64,000 bases of DNA from Streptomyces sp. MUM 203J (GCF_022414595.1 NZ_JADWYO010000004.1:1-64000), one strand, 5' to 3'; counted from the first letter of the stretch, positions 17,002 through 26,297 are shown. Numbers and translations are program-made. Notes: generated from the letters alone by a model not told the origin.

Positions 17002-17438
17002 GAGCCCCCCGTTCACGTACTCACATCACGCTCTCGCCACAACTGCCCCGACCGTACCCGGCCTCCGGAAGCCCGTCGGTCTCTGTGGACAACCCGCCTG
17101 TGGACAACGCGAAACGGGCCCCGCCCGGACTTTCGTCCTGGCGAGACCCGTTTCGTCTCGTGGGGCACCGACGGAACTGGCTGGTCAGGGTCTATGTGAG
17201 TACCGACGAAGATCGTTTCCCGCGCTGTCGGTTCGACTTTCCCACGATCCAGGCCAGAGGCTGGGGCAGGGATGGTGGGGTCACGTGAGCTCCGCCGTCA
17301 CCGTTTGTGCCACTGCCCACGAAGACAGGAGCAATGTCTTCCCACAGCTCATCCCTGCACGGCCTGCTGGGCTTCCGCCGCTGGCCAACTCTTCAACCCA
17401 TCTCGGCGTTGTCGGTCCCTCTGGCCTACCATGGCCGC
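17002..17438. other. Intergenic region with two DnaA-box-like sites and a hairpin
   Basis: Two copies of TGTGGACAA (17084-17092 and 17099-17107), the reverse complement of TTGTCCACA, are 15 bp apart. Just after them CGAAACGGG (17110-17118) pairs with CCCGTTTCG (17147-17155). I see no tRNA or convincing gene here. It may mark the left junction of the accessory region. Confidence 0.5.
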
Positions 17439-17834
17439 ATGAGTGAGCTGACCAGGATCTCTGCCCTCGACGGCGTCGTCCCTGCCAAGCAGTTCAGCCA
17501 CGTGGTGGCGGCCACCGGCCGCTTCGTTGCCGTGGCCGGCCAGCTCGCTCTGGACGAGAGCGGGAAGCTCGTCGGCGAGGGCGACCCCGAGGCACAGGCC
17601 CGCCAGGTGTTCGAGAACCTCAGACGTTGCCTGGCCGCCGCCGGGGCAACCTTCGACGACGTTGTCAAGCTCACCTATTTCGTCACGGACATGTCGCACA
17701 TGGCGGCCATTCGCGCCGCCCGATCCGAGTTCATATCCGATCAGCGCCCGGCGTCGACAGCGGTCCAGGTCGCTGCACTGGCAGGGCCGGAGTTCCTCAT
17801 GGAGATCGACGCGTTCGCGGTGGTGGGCGAATAA
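17439..17834 (+). CDS. Rid family (YjgF/YER057c/UK114) protein
   Basis: This 131-residue Rid-superfamily protein resembles enzymes that hydrolyse reactive enamine/imine intermediates. Family motifs are GRFVAVAGQLALDESGKLVG, DPEAQARQVFENLRRCLAAA, VKLTYFVTDM and the C-terminal RPASTAVQVAALAGPEFLMEIDA-type segment; the usual imine-contacting Arg is the R of QRPAS. The ATG at 17439 has no Shine-Dalgarno but follows TACCAT by 6 nt, so the transcript may be leaderless. A longer upstream in-frame start looks unlikely. A role in PLP-enzyme by-product clearance is inferred. Confidence 0.85.
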   Translation: MSELTRISALDGVVPAKQFSHVVAATGRFVAVAGQLALDESGKLVGEGDPEAQARQVFENLRRCLAAAGATFDDVVKLTYFVTDMSHMAAIRAARSEFISDQRPASTAVQVAALAGPEFLMEIDAFAVVGE

Positions 17835-18213
17835 GACAATGGACGCCGAGCGATAACAGGCTTGGTTCCCGCATTGGGGTGGCTCCGTGGTGAACCTAGC
17901 CGCCTCACGGGGAGAATCGGGCCTCGGCTGGGCGGACACAGTGGCCATCCCGGTACGGTGAGCTACACACCGCCGACCGAGTTACACGCGACCTACGTTG
18001 ACCCGCCCATTTCGGCAGTGAGATCGCGGCAGGCCTTGATATCCGAGGTGGTCACTTGGCGCTCACGCTGCGTCGGACAATACCGTCCGACGAGCTGCTG
18101 TGATACGCATTCCTTCCGCAGCATGCTGCACCTGCAGTCAGGCACAGCTGCCAGCCACTAGGACGATGAGATCGACTAGGGACCGTGCAAGCGGACGGCG
18201 CCCGAACCGACCT
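17835..18213. other. Intergenic region without recognisable gene
   Basis: This stretch lies between the Rid gene and the stop of the CGNR regulator. Base composition is less GC-biased than in neighbouring genes. I found no tRNA, convincing promoter or protein similarity. Confidence 0.4.
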
Positions 18214-18798
18214 TCAGCCAGCTGATCGCGATCGACGAGTCCCGCGCGCCCGGTACGCGGCGGCCTTGACACGGTTCTGGCAAGTGACCGAGCAGAATTG
18301 GCGACCGGAATTGCGCGAACTGTCAACGAATACCCGGTCGCACCTCGGAGCAGCACAGACACCCAGCCGACCCGCCAGATCACTTCCCGCAGCAAGGGCG
18401 AGCGCGGTAGCACATCCCGCACTCCACCCTACGGCGAGAGAGTCGTCATGGCCGTGGAAGTGCAGCTGCCAAGGCTCCCCAGGAACTCGGTCCAACTGCG
18501 GGCGTGCGCCCGTGGCACGCAACAACGCATTGACGATCTCAGCGGCGTCGTCAATGCGACCTTCCTCCACGGCCTCGAACACCCCCCTCATCTGCTGGGC
18601 AACCCGGGCGAGAAAGGCTGCCTGCGGATTGTCGAGGTCCTCCGGGTTGGTCGTGGGAGGCAGCGCTCGTCCCACTGCCACGGGCAGATCGTCGCCCACG
18701 GGCGCGACGTATGGCTTGCCGCGACGGGCGCCATCCGTCAGCTCGTTCACCAGTGATTCCGCCACCGTGAGCAGCGTCGCCACGTGACTGTCGAACAT
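18214..18798 (-). CDS. CGNR zinc-finger (ABATE-type) transcriptional regulator
   Basis: This roughly 194-residue protein has an N-terminal stress-responsive ABATE-like domain (MFDSHVATLLTVAESLVNEL) and a C-terminal CGNR-type zinc finger, CAAPRCDRVFVDSSRNSGRQ followed by FCSVTCQNRVKAAAYRAR. The metal ligands are the four cysteines. I chose the ATG at 18798; a GTG at 18813 sits too close to GGAGG. It diverges from an MFS transporter, the usual arrangement for a regulator and its exporter target. Paired ACCAGTCAC elements lie in between. Confidence 0.8.
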   Translation of the reverse strand: MFDSHVATLLTVAESLVNELTDGARRGKPYVAPVGDDLPVAVGRALPPTTNPEDLDNPQAAFLARVAQQMRGVFEAVEEGRIDDAAEIVNALLRATGARPQLDRVPGEPWQLHFHGHDDSLAVGWSAGCATALALAAGSDLAGRLGVCAAPRCDRVFVDSSRNSGRQFCSVTCQNRVKAAAYRARGTRRSRSAG

Positions 18799-18804
18799 CA
18801 CTTG

Positions 18805-18866
18805 ACCAGTCACCCCCTCCGGGCCTAGCTTCCGTCACTGACATTAACTCATTCACCAGTCACGGA
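18805..18866. promoter_or_regulatory. Candidate operator between the CGNR regulator and MFS genes
   Basis: ACCAGTCAC occurs twice as a direct repeat (18805-18813 and near 18856-18864). The second copy also forms an imperfect inverted repeat with CCGTCACTG about 25 bp upstream. Position and repetition suggest a binding site for the divergent CGNR regulator. Confidence 0.4.
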
Positions 18867-18875
18867 TGGAGTCCC

Positions 18876-20111
18876 ATGCGGACCCGCGCCCAACAGCCGC
18901 TGCCTCGCGAAGTACGCCTGCTCATCGCCGCGCGCGCGGTGAACCGCCTCGGCGCGTTCTCGCTGCCGTTCCTCACCGTATCGCTCACCACGCGCTTCGA
19001 CGCAAGCGTTGCCACCGCGGGCTTCATCTCGGCGGCGTTCGGCCTCGCCAGCATCCCTTCCCGCCTGATCGGTGGATACCTGGCCGACCGCGTAGGGCGT
19101 CGTCGAACGATCACTGTGGGGTTGATCGCGTGCGCCGCGGCGCAGTTGGGAATCGCGGCCTCGGACAGCCTGCCTGTCGTCGCGATGTTCGCCATCCTGC
19201 TGGGGCTCGCATTCGAGGTGTACGAACCACCGAGCCAGGCGATGATCGCCGATACCGTAGCCGCCACCCGCGAACGGGTGCGCGCCTACAGCATGCTGAA
19301 CGCGGCTCTGGCCGTAGCGGGCATGGCAGCCGGCCTGCTCGCGGCGGCACTGGGGCAGTGGGACCTGCGCTGGCTGTTCGTCGTCGATGCCGTGACGTGC
19401 CTGGTCTGCGCGGTCACCATGCACCTCACACTGCCCTCGGACCATCCGGTACCGAGCGGGGGCGTGACTGAAAATCACCGAGCGGACAGCCCCTGGCGCG
19501 ATCCGTCCCTCAGGGTCATGTTCGCCTGCGGGACGCTCCTCGCGCTCGTCTACCTCCAGGTCATGATCGCGTTGCCGCTGTCACTGGTGGATCGCGGCCT
19601 CGAAGCGGGTGACGCCGGTCTGCTGTCCACCGCATCGGCCCTCACCATAATGGCGGGCCCGCCCCTGCTGCGCTTCACCCGTCTGTCCACGCTTCCCGCG
19701 TCTCGGGCACTGGCGTTGGGCTACGGCCTCATGGCCCTCGGTCTGCTTGGCTATGCACAGGCGCATACACTCGCCGCCCATCTCGTCGCCACGCTCGTGT
19801 GGAGTCTCGGCGATCTGCTGCTCGTCGGGCGGATCTACGCCATCGTGGCGGATCTGGCTCCTCCCCACCTCTCCGGCCGCTACATGGCGATGTACGGGCT
19901 CACCTGGGGGATCGCCGGCGTCGCAGCACCCATCACCGGTACACAGCTGCTGCACCTGGCAGGACCCGCCACATTGTGGACGGCCATGGCCGCCGTATGC
20001 CTCGTCCTCGCGGTCCTCCAGCCGGCGATCGTACGTACCGTCACAGCTCGCATCGATCGGTCTCGCGAGGCTACGACAGCCGACGGCACACGCACCGGTC
20101 CGGAGCAGTGA
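18876..20111 (+). CDS. MFS transporter
   Basis: This 411-residue major facilitator protein has 12 predicted helices. The loop 2-3 motif A is GGYLADRVGRRRTITVG. Helices include LGAFSLPFLTVSLTTR and LIACAAAQLGIAAS in the first half and GYGLMALGLLGYAQAH and LVATLVWSLGDLLLVGRIYA in the second. It resembles DHA1-type drug exporters. Substrate is unknown; the divergent CGNR regulator suggests induction by a small molecule. ATG at 18876 follows GGAG. It ends 42 bp before the convergent ATP-grasp gene. Confidence 0.85.
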   Translation: MRTRAQQPLPREVRLLIAARAVNRLGAFSLPFLTVSLTTRFDASVATAGFISAAFGLASIPSRLIGGYLADRVGRRRTITVGLIACAAAQLGIAASDSLPVVAMFAILLGLAFEVYEPPSQAMIADTVAATRERVRAYSMLNAALAVAGMAAGLLAAALGQWDLRWLFVVDAVTCLVCAVTMHLTLPSDHPVPSGGVTENHRADSPWRDPSLRVMFACGTLLALVYLQVMIALPLSLVDRGLEAGDAGLLSTASALTIMAGPPLLRFTRLSTLPASRALALGYGLMALGLLGYAQAHTLAAHLVATLVWSLGDLLLVGRIYAIVADLAPPHLSGRYMAMYGLTWGIAGVAAPITGTQLLHLAGPATLWTAMAAVCLVLAVLQPAIVRTVTARIDRSREATTADGTRTGPEQ

Positions 20112-20115
20112 GGCC

Positions 20116-20131
20116 GGGACGTGCCCGTCCC
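20116..20131. terminator. Short hairpin between convergent genes
   Basis: GGGACG and CGTCCC form a 6-bp stem with a TGCC loop between the MFS and ATP-grasp stops. It is the only candidate terminator for the 11-gene leftward operon. Confidence 0.4.
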
Positions 20132-20153
20132 ACCGGATTCCCCGACGAGGGAG

Positions 20154-21476
20154 TTACTCCTCCTGCCTTCGGTACATGGCCAGAAGCTCGTTGGTGTACC
20201 CCAGGGCAGGCTGCATGGCCCGAAGTTCCCGGACCCTGAGACCAGGCGGCACGACCGTGACGCGGCTGTCGAACCAGGACAACACCTCCTCCGTCCGCCG
20301 GTGGAACTCCTCCACTGTCGAGGTCCTGAGCATGACCTGGCCGACGCGGGTCGTGGTGTCGGAGATGGACGCGGGCAAGGTCGCTCCCACGGAGTAGGTG
20401 AGCACCGCGTACTCCACATCGGGAAGGCTCATGACCTCCTCGCATGAGGGCACCCTGAAGAGGACGCCAGGCGGCGCCTTGATGTACGTGCTGCCGACAA
20501 TGCCGGGGCTCTCCGTGACGCTGACGTCCGGCCGCTCACCCCGTGCAAGAGAGAGAGCCGCGTCACCGAGATCGACACCGAACTTGCACTCGACCTGCTC
20601 GTGTACGAGGGCACCTCCCCGGCGCGCGGCGCACTCGCTGAAGAAGACTTCACCGTTGTCGTGGAACAACTCCATGTGAAACACGCCGTCGGTCAGGCCC
20701 AGTGCCGCGACGGCCGCCTGGATTACAGGATCGGCCAGCTTGTAGGTCCACGACTCTGTCCCCGGGTCGAATCGCCGTATCTCCAGTGGCGCCTGTACCT
20801 CCACGGCGCGAAGACAAGGCTGTGCGTATTCCGCGACAGAGTAGAAAATCACCTCGCCGTCGTGCACCACCCCGTCGACCAGCCACTCGTCTCCCTCCTG
20901 GAACTCCTCGATGACGAACGTCCGGGCGGAGCGGCTCTGGGAACGGAAGTCCCGGACTGCGTTCCGCAGATCGGCCACGCTGCTCAGGGTGGCGGTCTGG
21001 CGCGTCGCGGCACCCATGACGGGCTTGATGACACAGCGCTCGAAAGGAAGGGCCGAGGGTATGTCGTCATAAAGGTCCTGCACCACTACGGACCGCGCCG
21101 CGGGAATTCCCTGGTGTCGGACCACTTCCTTCTGCACGAATTTGTCGCGGAAGCGTACCGCCACCTCCGGGGCAGGGCCGGAACATCCGAGGACCCGCGC
21201 AAGGGCGGCCGCGTTGACCAGAGCGAATTCATTGGTCGTCGACACCGACGTGAACTGCTCACCGGACAGGCCGGCTCTGGTAAGTGCCGACAGCACCGCT
21301 TCGGGGCTGCGCTCGTCTTCGGTGAAGACCGTGGTCACATTCGCAGACAGACGGGGAATCCCGCTGTCGCGCCAGTTCGGCCCATAGACGAGAACGGCAG
21401 GAGCGTCCCGTCGCTCACACGCGCGCAGCACGTAGCGATCGACTCCCAGGAGCAGAGGGCGCCCGGAGGTGGTCAT
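20154..21476 (-). CDS. ATP-grasp ligase 1
   Basis: This 440-residue ATP-grasp protein has an N-terminal Rossmann-like lobe (LLLGVDRYVLRACERRDAPA) and the central ATP-grasp fold: RFRDKFVQKEVVRHQGIPAA, the ATP-binding lysine in CVIKPVMGAATRQ, and the metal-site region HMELFHDNGEVFFSECAARR. Such enzymes activate a carboxylate as acyl phosphate and join it to an amine. The carboxyl-terminal metal motif reads E-CAARRGG instead of the common E-x-N-x-R. The ATG at 21476 follows AAGGAG and overlaps the MFS stop by 4 nt. It is the distal gene of the leftward operon. Confidence 0.82.
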   Translation of the reverse strand: MTTSGRPLLLGVDRYVLRACERRDAPAVLVYGPNWRDSGIPRLSANVTTVFTEDERSPEAVLSALTRAGLSGEQFTSVSTTNEFALVNAAALARVLGCSGPAPEVAVRFRDKFVQKEVVRHQGIPAARSVVVQDLYDDIPSALPFERCVIKPVMGAATRQTATLSSVADLRNAVRDFRSQSRSARTFVIEEFQEGDEWLVDGVVHDGEVIFYSVAEYAQPCLRAVEVQAPLEIRRFDPGTESWTYKLADPVIQAAVAALGLTDGVFHMELFHDNGEVFFSECAARRGGALVHEQVECKFGVDLGDAALSLARGERPDVSVTESPGIVGSTYIKAPPGVLFRVPSCEEVMSLPDVEYAVLTYSVGATLPASISDTTTRVGQVMLRTSTVEEFHRRTEEVLSWFDSRVTVVPPGLRVRELRAMQPALGYTNELLAMYRRQEE

Positions 21477-22813
21477 GACTTCACTCCTTCCACTGACATG
21501 TCCGCCGACATCACGGGCGCATGACTCGCGGACTGTTCGCTGGGCCGCCGTCCTCCCGCGAGGATCCGCGGCGAGACCCAACCGGTGACCAGGAAGATCG
21601 CTGCGAGCATCAGCCAGCCGGGAGTTCCGAGCCCGAAGCAGAGGACGGCCAGAAGAGCAGGGCCGGCAGTGAGGGCGAGTCCCTGTCCGATCCAGAAGAC
21701 GCCGGCGTATTCCGCCTGCGACTCGTCCGTGGACATCCCGTAGTACACCTCTTGCGAGGCGGCGGCGTGCAACGCCTCACCGATGCTGTGCACCAGGACG
21801 GAGAGCCCGAGGACAATGGTCGCCATGAGCGGGGAAAGCAGGGGCGCGATGACGATCAGCACAACATTGAGGGTGAAGATTACTCCGCTGTGCTTCATTG
21901 CTTTTCCGGCGAGCGGGAGGGACTGGATGCCTCTGCTGATCCGGCTCTGAAGAAGGACGATGAGAACGGTGTTGAGCAGGACGTACCCGGAGGCGAGCCA
22001 TGGCGGAGAACCGATCACTTCGACGGCCCAGAGCGGCATCGCGAACGTGAGCATCGGGTATTGCAGCGCGATAATTCCGTTGAGCACGGTGCCGCGAAGG
22101 AACTGACGATCGCGGAACGCGACCCACTTACGCGTGGTCGGCCGAGCCTCCACCACACCGCCCGCCGACCTGACCGCCAGAAGCACGAAGGCGGAACAGA
22201 CCACGAAGGAAGCAGCGTTGATCAGGTAGATCACCTGGAAGGCGAACAGGGTGTCGACCTTGAGTGCCGCGATGGCGCCGGCGGCGCCCAGCGCCATGCC
22301 GAGGTTGTTAACCACTCGATTTCGCGTCCGGAACCATCGGAGGTGGCCGTTCGACATCTGACGCACCAACGCGGGCCGCGCGACAGCGCTCGCACCGGAT
22401 GTGATGCCGGTTGCCGTGGCGACCACTGTGAAGGTCAGCATGTCGCGGACCTGGGCGAATGCCACCATCGCACCGGCGTAAGCGACGCAGGAGACGATGT
22501 AGAGCAACTTCGCGCCCATGCGGTCGCAGATATACCCGAAGTGGGCCATCATGACCAGCGCGATCGCGGAGCCGATGGTGAAGCCGAGTCCGGCCTCATA
22601 CTCACTGAGTTCCGCATAACGAACCAGGTAGATGGGAGCACTGGCCACGTACAGACCGCTTCCCGTCGCGTTGATCAGGAGCGCGAAGAGCAGTATCTGC
22701 TGCGGCCGAGTAGCTCGATAGGTATCACCGGCGGGTGCCTTCTTCACTCCACTACCACCTGCCACCCCTTTTCTCGAGCCGGGCACCAATGATCTCAAGG
22801 CCTGAAATTCCAT
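21473..22813 (-). CDS. MFS transporter, candidate product exporter
   Basis: This 446-residue major facilitator has helices at QQILLFALLINATGSGLYVA, GFTIGSAIALVMMAHFGYI, LLYIVSCVAYAGAMVAFAQV, FTLNVVLIVIAPLLSPLMA and PALLAVLCFGLGTPGWLML. The loop after helix 2 (YICDRMGAKLL) is a motif-A variant. It sits inside the ATP-grasp operon, 21 bp after ATP-grasp ligase 2 and overlapping ligase 1 by 4 nt. This fits export of the cluster product or a precursor, and self-resistance. Substrate is inferred only from position. Confidence 0.82.
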   Translation of the reverse strand: MEFQALRSLVPGSRKGVAGGSGVKKAPAGDTYRATRPQQILLFALLINATGSGLYVASAPIYLVRYAELSEYEAGLGFTIGSAIALVMMAHFGYICDRMGAKLLYIVSCVAYAGAMVAFAQVRDMLTFTVVATATGITSGASAVARPALVRQMSNGHLRWFRTRNRVVNNLGMALGAAGAIAALKVDTLFAFQVIYLINAASFVVCSAFVLLAVRSAGGVVEARPTTRKWVAFRDRQFLRGTVLNGIIALQYPMLTFAMPLWAVEVIGSPPWLASGYVLLNTVLIVLLQSRISRGIQSLPLAGKAMKHSGVIFTLNVVLIVIAPLLSPLMATIVLGLSVLVHSIGEALHAAASQEVYYGMSTDESQAEYAGVFWIGQGLALTAGPALLAVLCFGLGTPGWLMLAAIFLVTGWVSPRILAGGRRPSEQSASHAPVMSADMSVEGVKS

Positions 22814-22834
22814 TCTCTGATCTCCTGGGCTTGC

Positions 22835-24052
22835 CTACTCGACGATGAATTCCAGGCCACGGTTCAACACTTCTATCTCGCTGGCCAGAACGGCACCATC
22901 TGGACACTCCAATGCGAAATATCCGGCACGTTGCCATGAATTGGAAAAGTCGGGCACCTGCTGTCCGCTCTGCAGATTTACCTCGTAGTCGAAAACGTAC
23001 GGTGAATTCCTCAGAGCCTCTTCCCCGCGCAGTTCGACGAACTTTCCTGCGGGCGGCCGGAAGAACTGCACGGCCGTCACCGATCTCAGGTTGGTCCGCA
23101 AGGCAGGCCGCTGGCCCGCCAGAACGTCGACGAAGGCTTCGTAGAGGTCGACACCCTGGCTGCGCCTGATCAGTTCGGGGATGAGATCCCCCGGGGGCCG
23201 GGCCGCGCATTCGACGAGGTGCGGCACACCGTCGCTGATACGCCATTCCGAATGGAAGACGCCAGACACCACGTCCATCGCGGTAAGCAGCCGGTGCACC
23301 TTGTCCAGGATCAGCCGCCGCTGCCGGTCGTCCACTGGGGCCGGGGTGACGTGTCCGATCTCGGTGAAGTACCGACCGCCCACGGTCCGCTTGGCCGTGA
23401 TGTTCTCAAAGAGCACCTCGCCCCGAAAGACGACACTCTCGACGGAGATCTCCGGACCGTCGATGTACTCCTCGCACTGGTATCTCCAGGCCAGCTCTCT
23501 GCCCACCGTGCGGAAACCCTCACCGGCGGTCGTCATCTCTCGCCAGGCGGACTTGATCTCGTCGATCGTGTCGACGCGTATGACGCCGACCGAGGCGCGG
23601 CGGTTGGAAGGCTTCAGAACGATCGGCCGACCCTCGAAGAAGGCCTTCGCGTCGTCGACGGAAGCCGCCTCGGCATACCTCGGTTGCGCGACTCCGGCCG
23701 CACGCGCGACCTGCCGGAGCAACAGCTTGTCGGTGCAGGCACGAGTGGCGCCGTCGCCCGGTTCGCCGAGCCCCCACTCCCTTGCCAGACCGTAAGCGGG
23801 ACGCACGGCGTATTCCATGCCCGGCAGCACCACGTCGAAGGGGGCATCGGCGTGCCAGGCCCGCGCCACCTGCGCGGCCTCATCACATTGCTGATAGGCG
23901 CCGACCCGCACCTCCTTGATCCAGGGAGCCTTGAAGGCGGTGGGGTTCGCTTCGATGATCTCCGCTTCTTCCAGAACGCAGAGTTCGAGGTCGGGCCTCT
24001 TGCTGACCATGTGGCGAAAGCCACCGTTGAGCCCGATCATGAGTACACGCAT
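22835..24052 (-). CDS. ATP-grasp ligase 2
   Basis: This roughly 405-residue enzyme of carbamoyl-phosphate-synthase/biotin-carboxylase-like type starts with MRVLMIGLNGGFRHMVSK. CTDKLLLRQVARAAGVAQPR precedes the ATP-grasp core, whose lysine is in PIVLKPSNRRASVGV. The second ATP segment is QCEEYIDGPEISVESVVF, and the metal ligands lie around SDGVPHLVECAARPPGDLI. I chose the ATG at 24052, preceded by GAGGAAC. It probably forms an amide bond from a carboxylate. It is not a close paralogue of the other four ligases by eye. Confidence 0.85.
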   Translation of the reverse strand: MRVLMIGLNGGFRHMVSKRPDLELCVLEEAEIIEANPTAFKAPWIKEVRVGAYQQCDEAAQVARAWHADAPFDVVLPGMEYAVRPAYGLAREWGLGEPGDGATRACTDKLLLRQVARAAGVAQPRYAEAASVDDAKAFFEGRPIVLKPSNRRASVGVIRVDTIDEIKSAWREMTTAGEGFRTVGRELAWRYQCEEYIDGPEISVESVVFRGEVLFENITAKRTVGGRYFTEIGHVTPAPVDDRQRRLILDKVHRLLTAMDVVSGVFHSEWRISDGVPHLVECAARPPGDLIPELIRRSQGVDLYEAFVDVLAGQRPALRTNLRSVTAVQFFRPPAGKFVELRGEEALRNSPYVFDYEVNLQSGQQVPDFSNSWQRAGYFALECPDGAVLASEIEVLNRGLEFIVE

Positions 24053-24079
24053 ACGGTTCCTCGCACACGGCAGGGACAA

Positions 24080-24763
24080 TTACTCGTTCTCGGCGCTGGG
24101 CTTCCGGTCGGGAAGGCGCAGCAGCTTGCCTGTCTGCAGGCGTTCCTCGGCCATCGCACGCCAGCGTGTGGCGAGAGCGGGAGCAGCCCGGAGGCGGGGC
24201 AACAGCTCCCGGTCGCCGTAGTAGGCGGTGATCGCCTCGGCCAGCGTCAGGCTCTCGGCGGGTCGGTCGACCAGGTGGATCGCGTCGGTCGCCGAGATCG
24301 ATCCCTGTTCCAGAACGCGCAGATACGCTCCCGGCCGGGCGGCGTGGGCGAACCGCTTCATCCACTGCTCCTCGCCTATCCAGCCGGCGAACATCCGGCA
24401 CGGGATACGCGGTGACGTGATCTGCAGCAGAGTGCTGCCGATGCGCCAGCACTCGCCGATCACCGCGGCATTGACGTCGAAGCCGACCGTCGTAAGGTTC
24501 TCCCCGAACGCGCCGTCAGGGCGCGCTGTGCCCAGGTGATCGGCCCACCACACGTGGTCCTCGGCGGCGTAGGCGTACACGGCCTGGTCGCGCCCGCCGT
24601 GATGCACCTGATCCGCCTGTTCATCACCGGCCAGCCCGCCCCGGGTCACCGCCACGGGCCCGGACACGGGGCGTTTGTCGATGCCGGTGGTGGCCCGCGG
24701 TCCTTCGAATGCGGGTGCTTTCGCGCGGCCGATGCTGACCGACCGCACCTGTCCCAGGATCAC
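24080..24763 (-). CDS. MOSC domain protein
   Basis: This 227-residue MOSC (molybdenum-cofactor sulfurase C-terminal) protein resembles YiiM. Motifs are the GGRDQAVYAYAAEDHVWWAD segment, DGAFGENLTTVGFDVN, and SPRIPCRMFAGW with the conserved cysteine that binds molybdopterin or sulfide in the family. YiiM/YcbX/mARC relatives reduce N-hydroxylated bases and amidoximes. In a cluster with two flavin oxidation systems this could be a tailoring or detoxifying N-oxide reductase. That role is inference. The GTG at 24763 overlaps the FAD oxidoreductase stop by 4 nt. Confidence 0.8.
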   Translation of the reverse strand: MILGQVRSVSIGRAKAPAFEGPRATTGIDKRPVSGPVAVTRGGLAGDEQADQVHHGGRDQAVYAYAAEDHVWWADHLGTARPDGAFGENLTTVGFDVNAAVIGECWRIGSTLLQITSPRIPCRMFAGWIGEEQWMKRFAHAARPGAYLRVLEQGSISATDAIHLVDRPAESLTLAEAITAYYGDRELLPRLRAAPALATRWRAMAEERLQTGKLLRLPDRKPSAENE

Positions 24764-26256
24764 ACGTGCCTCCCGGTACCGACCGGTTCGACGTACGCGC
24801 CGGGGTCAGCGGGGACACCGTGGCGGGCCCGCAACTCCGTTGCTCTCTCCACAACTTCCACGCGGCTCGGCACGTCGGTCATGTAGATCTGGATCGATTC
24901 CGGCTTCGTCCCGGCCGCACCGTCGGCATACCGTCGCGCCAGTGACGCGGGGGTTTCCAGGAGTTGGCTGTAGCGGCGCTTCTGCCACCACTCCTGCTCG
25001 TCGGCCGACGGCAGTTGGAAGGCGATGAAGGCGGGCAGCCGGTCGGGCACCGGGATGGTCGGCGGGACGCGCTCGCCGGCCAGGAGCGCGGACCATCGCC
25101 GTGCTCGGGTGTCGGTGTGCGCCACCGTGTCCTCGTACCAGTCGAGCAGCCAGGGAGTGAGCCGTGCCAGGAACGCCTCGCGTGCGGCGCGGACGTCGTC
25201 GCGGTGCTCGGCAATCGCCTGGGCGAGCCACACGGAGCCGACCGCCGCGACGGACGCCCCGAAGCCGCGGCTCGGATCCGTGGTGGCCAGGGCGTCCCCC
25301 ACCGCGAAGAAGCCGTCCGGCGCGTTCTCGGAGAGCCGACGTACCGTGTTGCGCATGTTCGACATGACCCGTGGCGGGGAGATCGGCAACGACCTTCCCG
25401 CGTCGAACCAGGGGCCGGTCTTCGGTATGGACTCCATGAGCCCTTCGAAGACGCGCGTGTCACGGGCGGACAGCAGCTCCCGGTCACGCGGCGAACAGGC
25501 CAGCACGCCAGAGAACGTGCGGTTGTCGTGGACATTGATCACGGTGTGGTAGCCGTCGCCGATGACGCCCGCGCCGCTGACCCGGGAGAGAGGACCGGGG
25601 TCGGCTCCGTCGGCGAGCCGGTACATACGAGTGATGTAGGCCAGCTCACCCTGATTGTCGCCCACCGTTTCGTACCAGGAGGCCCACGGGGAAGCCCGCC
25701 GACCGGAGGCATCGATCACCACGTCGGCGTCGACGTCGTGCCCGGTGACCCCTACACCCTGCACCCTCCCCCGGGCAACAAGGATCTCGTCCACCGCGGC
25801 GCCCGCGTGCAGCGCGACGCCCGGTTCCCGGGTCAGCCGCCGGCGCAGTACCTGCTCGACCGTGCTGCGCCGGGCCATCAGTACCGCGACGTCCGCACCA
25901 GCCTCAGGAGTGAAACCGTGGTCCGCGGCCATTTTCGCGAAGTCGCCCCGCTCGGCACCTGCGGTGAGCAACTGCGAAAGGACATCCGGCAGTTCGTCGC
26001 GCAGCACCGAGTGGAACGCGCCGAGGAACCCATGTGTCTGGTGCAGATGCGGCACCCCGGCGCGCGGCCAGTCGCCCGCCGCGGACGGGGTGTCCGGCAC
26101 CGTCGATCCGTCCCGTTCGAGGACCGTCACCCGGATGCCTCTGCGGGCGAGGCAGAACGCGGTCAGCATGCCGCCCACGCCCGCACCGATGACAACGGCG
26201 TGCTCCGCTCGCGTGCGATCGAGCCCGTGTGTCGGCATGTTGTATGTGTGGGGCAC
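24760..26256 (-). CDS. FAD-dependent oxidoreductase/monooxygenase
   Basis: This 498-residue flavoprotein of the PHBH/halogenase-like class has the dinucleotide motif VVIGAGVGGMLTAFCLARRG at residues ~20-40, a D-G-type segment in DADVVIDASGRRA, and the second FAD motif FFAVGDALATTDPSRGFGAS at ~315. FAD monooxygenases of this type hydroxylate, epoxidise or N-oxidise. No tryptophan-halogenase WxWxIP motif is visible. It lies mid-operon and overlaps the MOSC gene by 4 nt. Substrate is unknown; a pathway intermediate is likely. Confidence 0.82.
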   Translation of the reverse strand: MPHTYNMPTHGLDRTRAEHAVVIGAGVGGMLTAFCLARRGIRVTVLERDGSTVPDTPSAAGDWPRAGVPHLHQTHGFLGAFHSVLRDELPDVLSQLLTAGAERGDFAKMAADHGFTPEAGADVAVLMARRSTVEQVLRRRLTREPGVALHAGAAVDEILVARGRVQGVGVTGHDVDADVVIDASGRRASPWASWYETVGDNQGELAYITRMYRLADGADPGPLSRVSGAGVIGDGYHTVINVHDNRTFSGVLACSPRDRELLSARDTRVFEGLMESIPKTGPWFDAGRSLPISPPRVMSNMRNTVRRLSENAPDGFFAVGDALATTDPSRGFGASVAAVGSVWLAQAIAEHRDDVRAAREAFLARLTPWLLDWYEDTVAHTDTRARRWSALLAGERVPPTIPVPDRLPAFIAFQLPSADEQEWWQKRRYSQLLETPASLARRYADGAAGTKPESIQIYMTDVPSRVEVVERATELRARHGVPADPGAYVEPVGTGRHV

Positions 26257-26297
26257 CGGTCAGCACCTCCCCGTGAGTCGTGGATGGGCCGTGTGTG

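Noticed and set aside
17085..17288. Possible tRNA or small gene near the 17.1-kb hairpin
   Set aside because: No cloverleaf with a T arm and anticodon loop can be drawn, and the short frame has no ribosome site or similarity.
24760..26256. Tryptophan-halogenase identity for the FAD protein
   Set aside because: The FAD motifs fit the wider class, but no WxWxIP motif is visible, so only a general FAD oxidoreductase call is justified.
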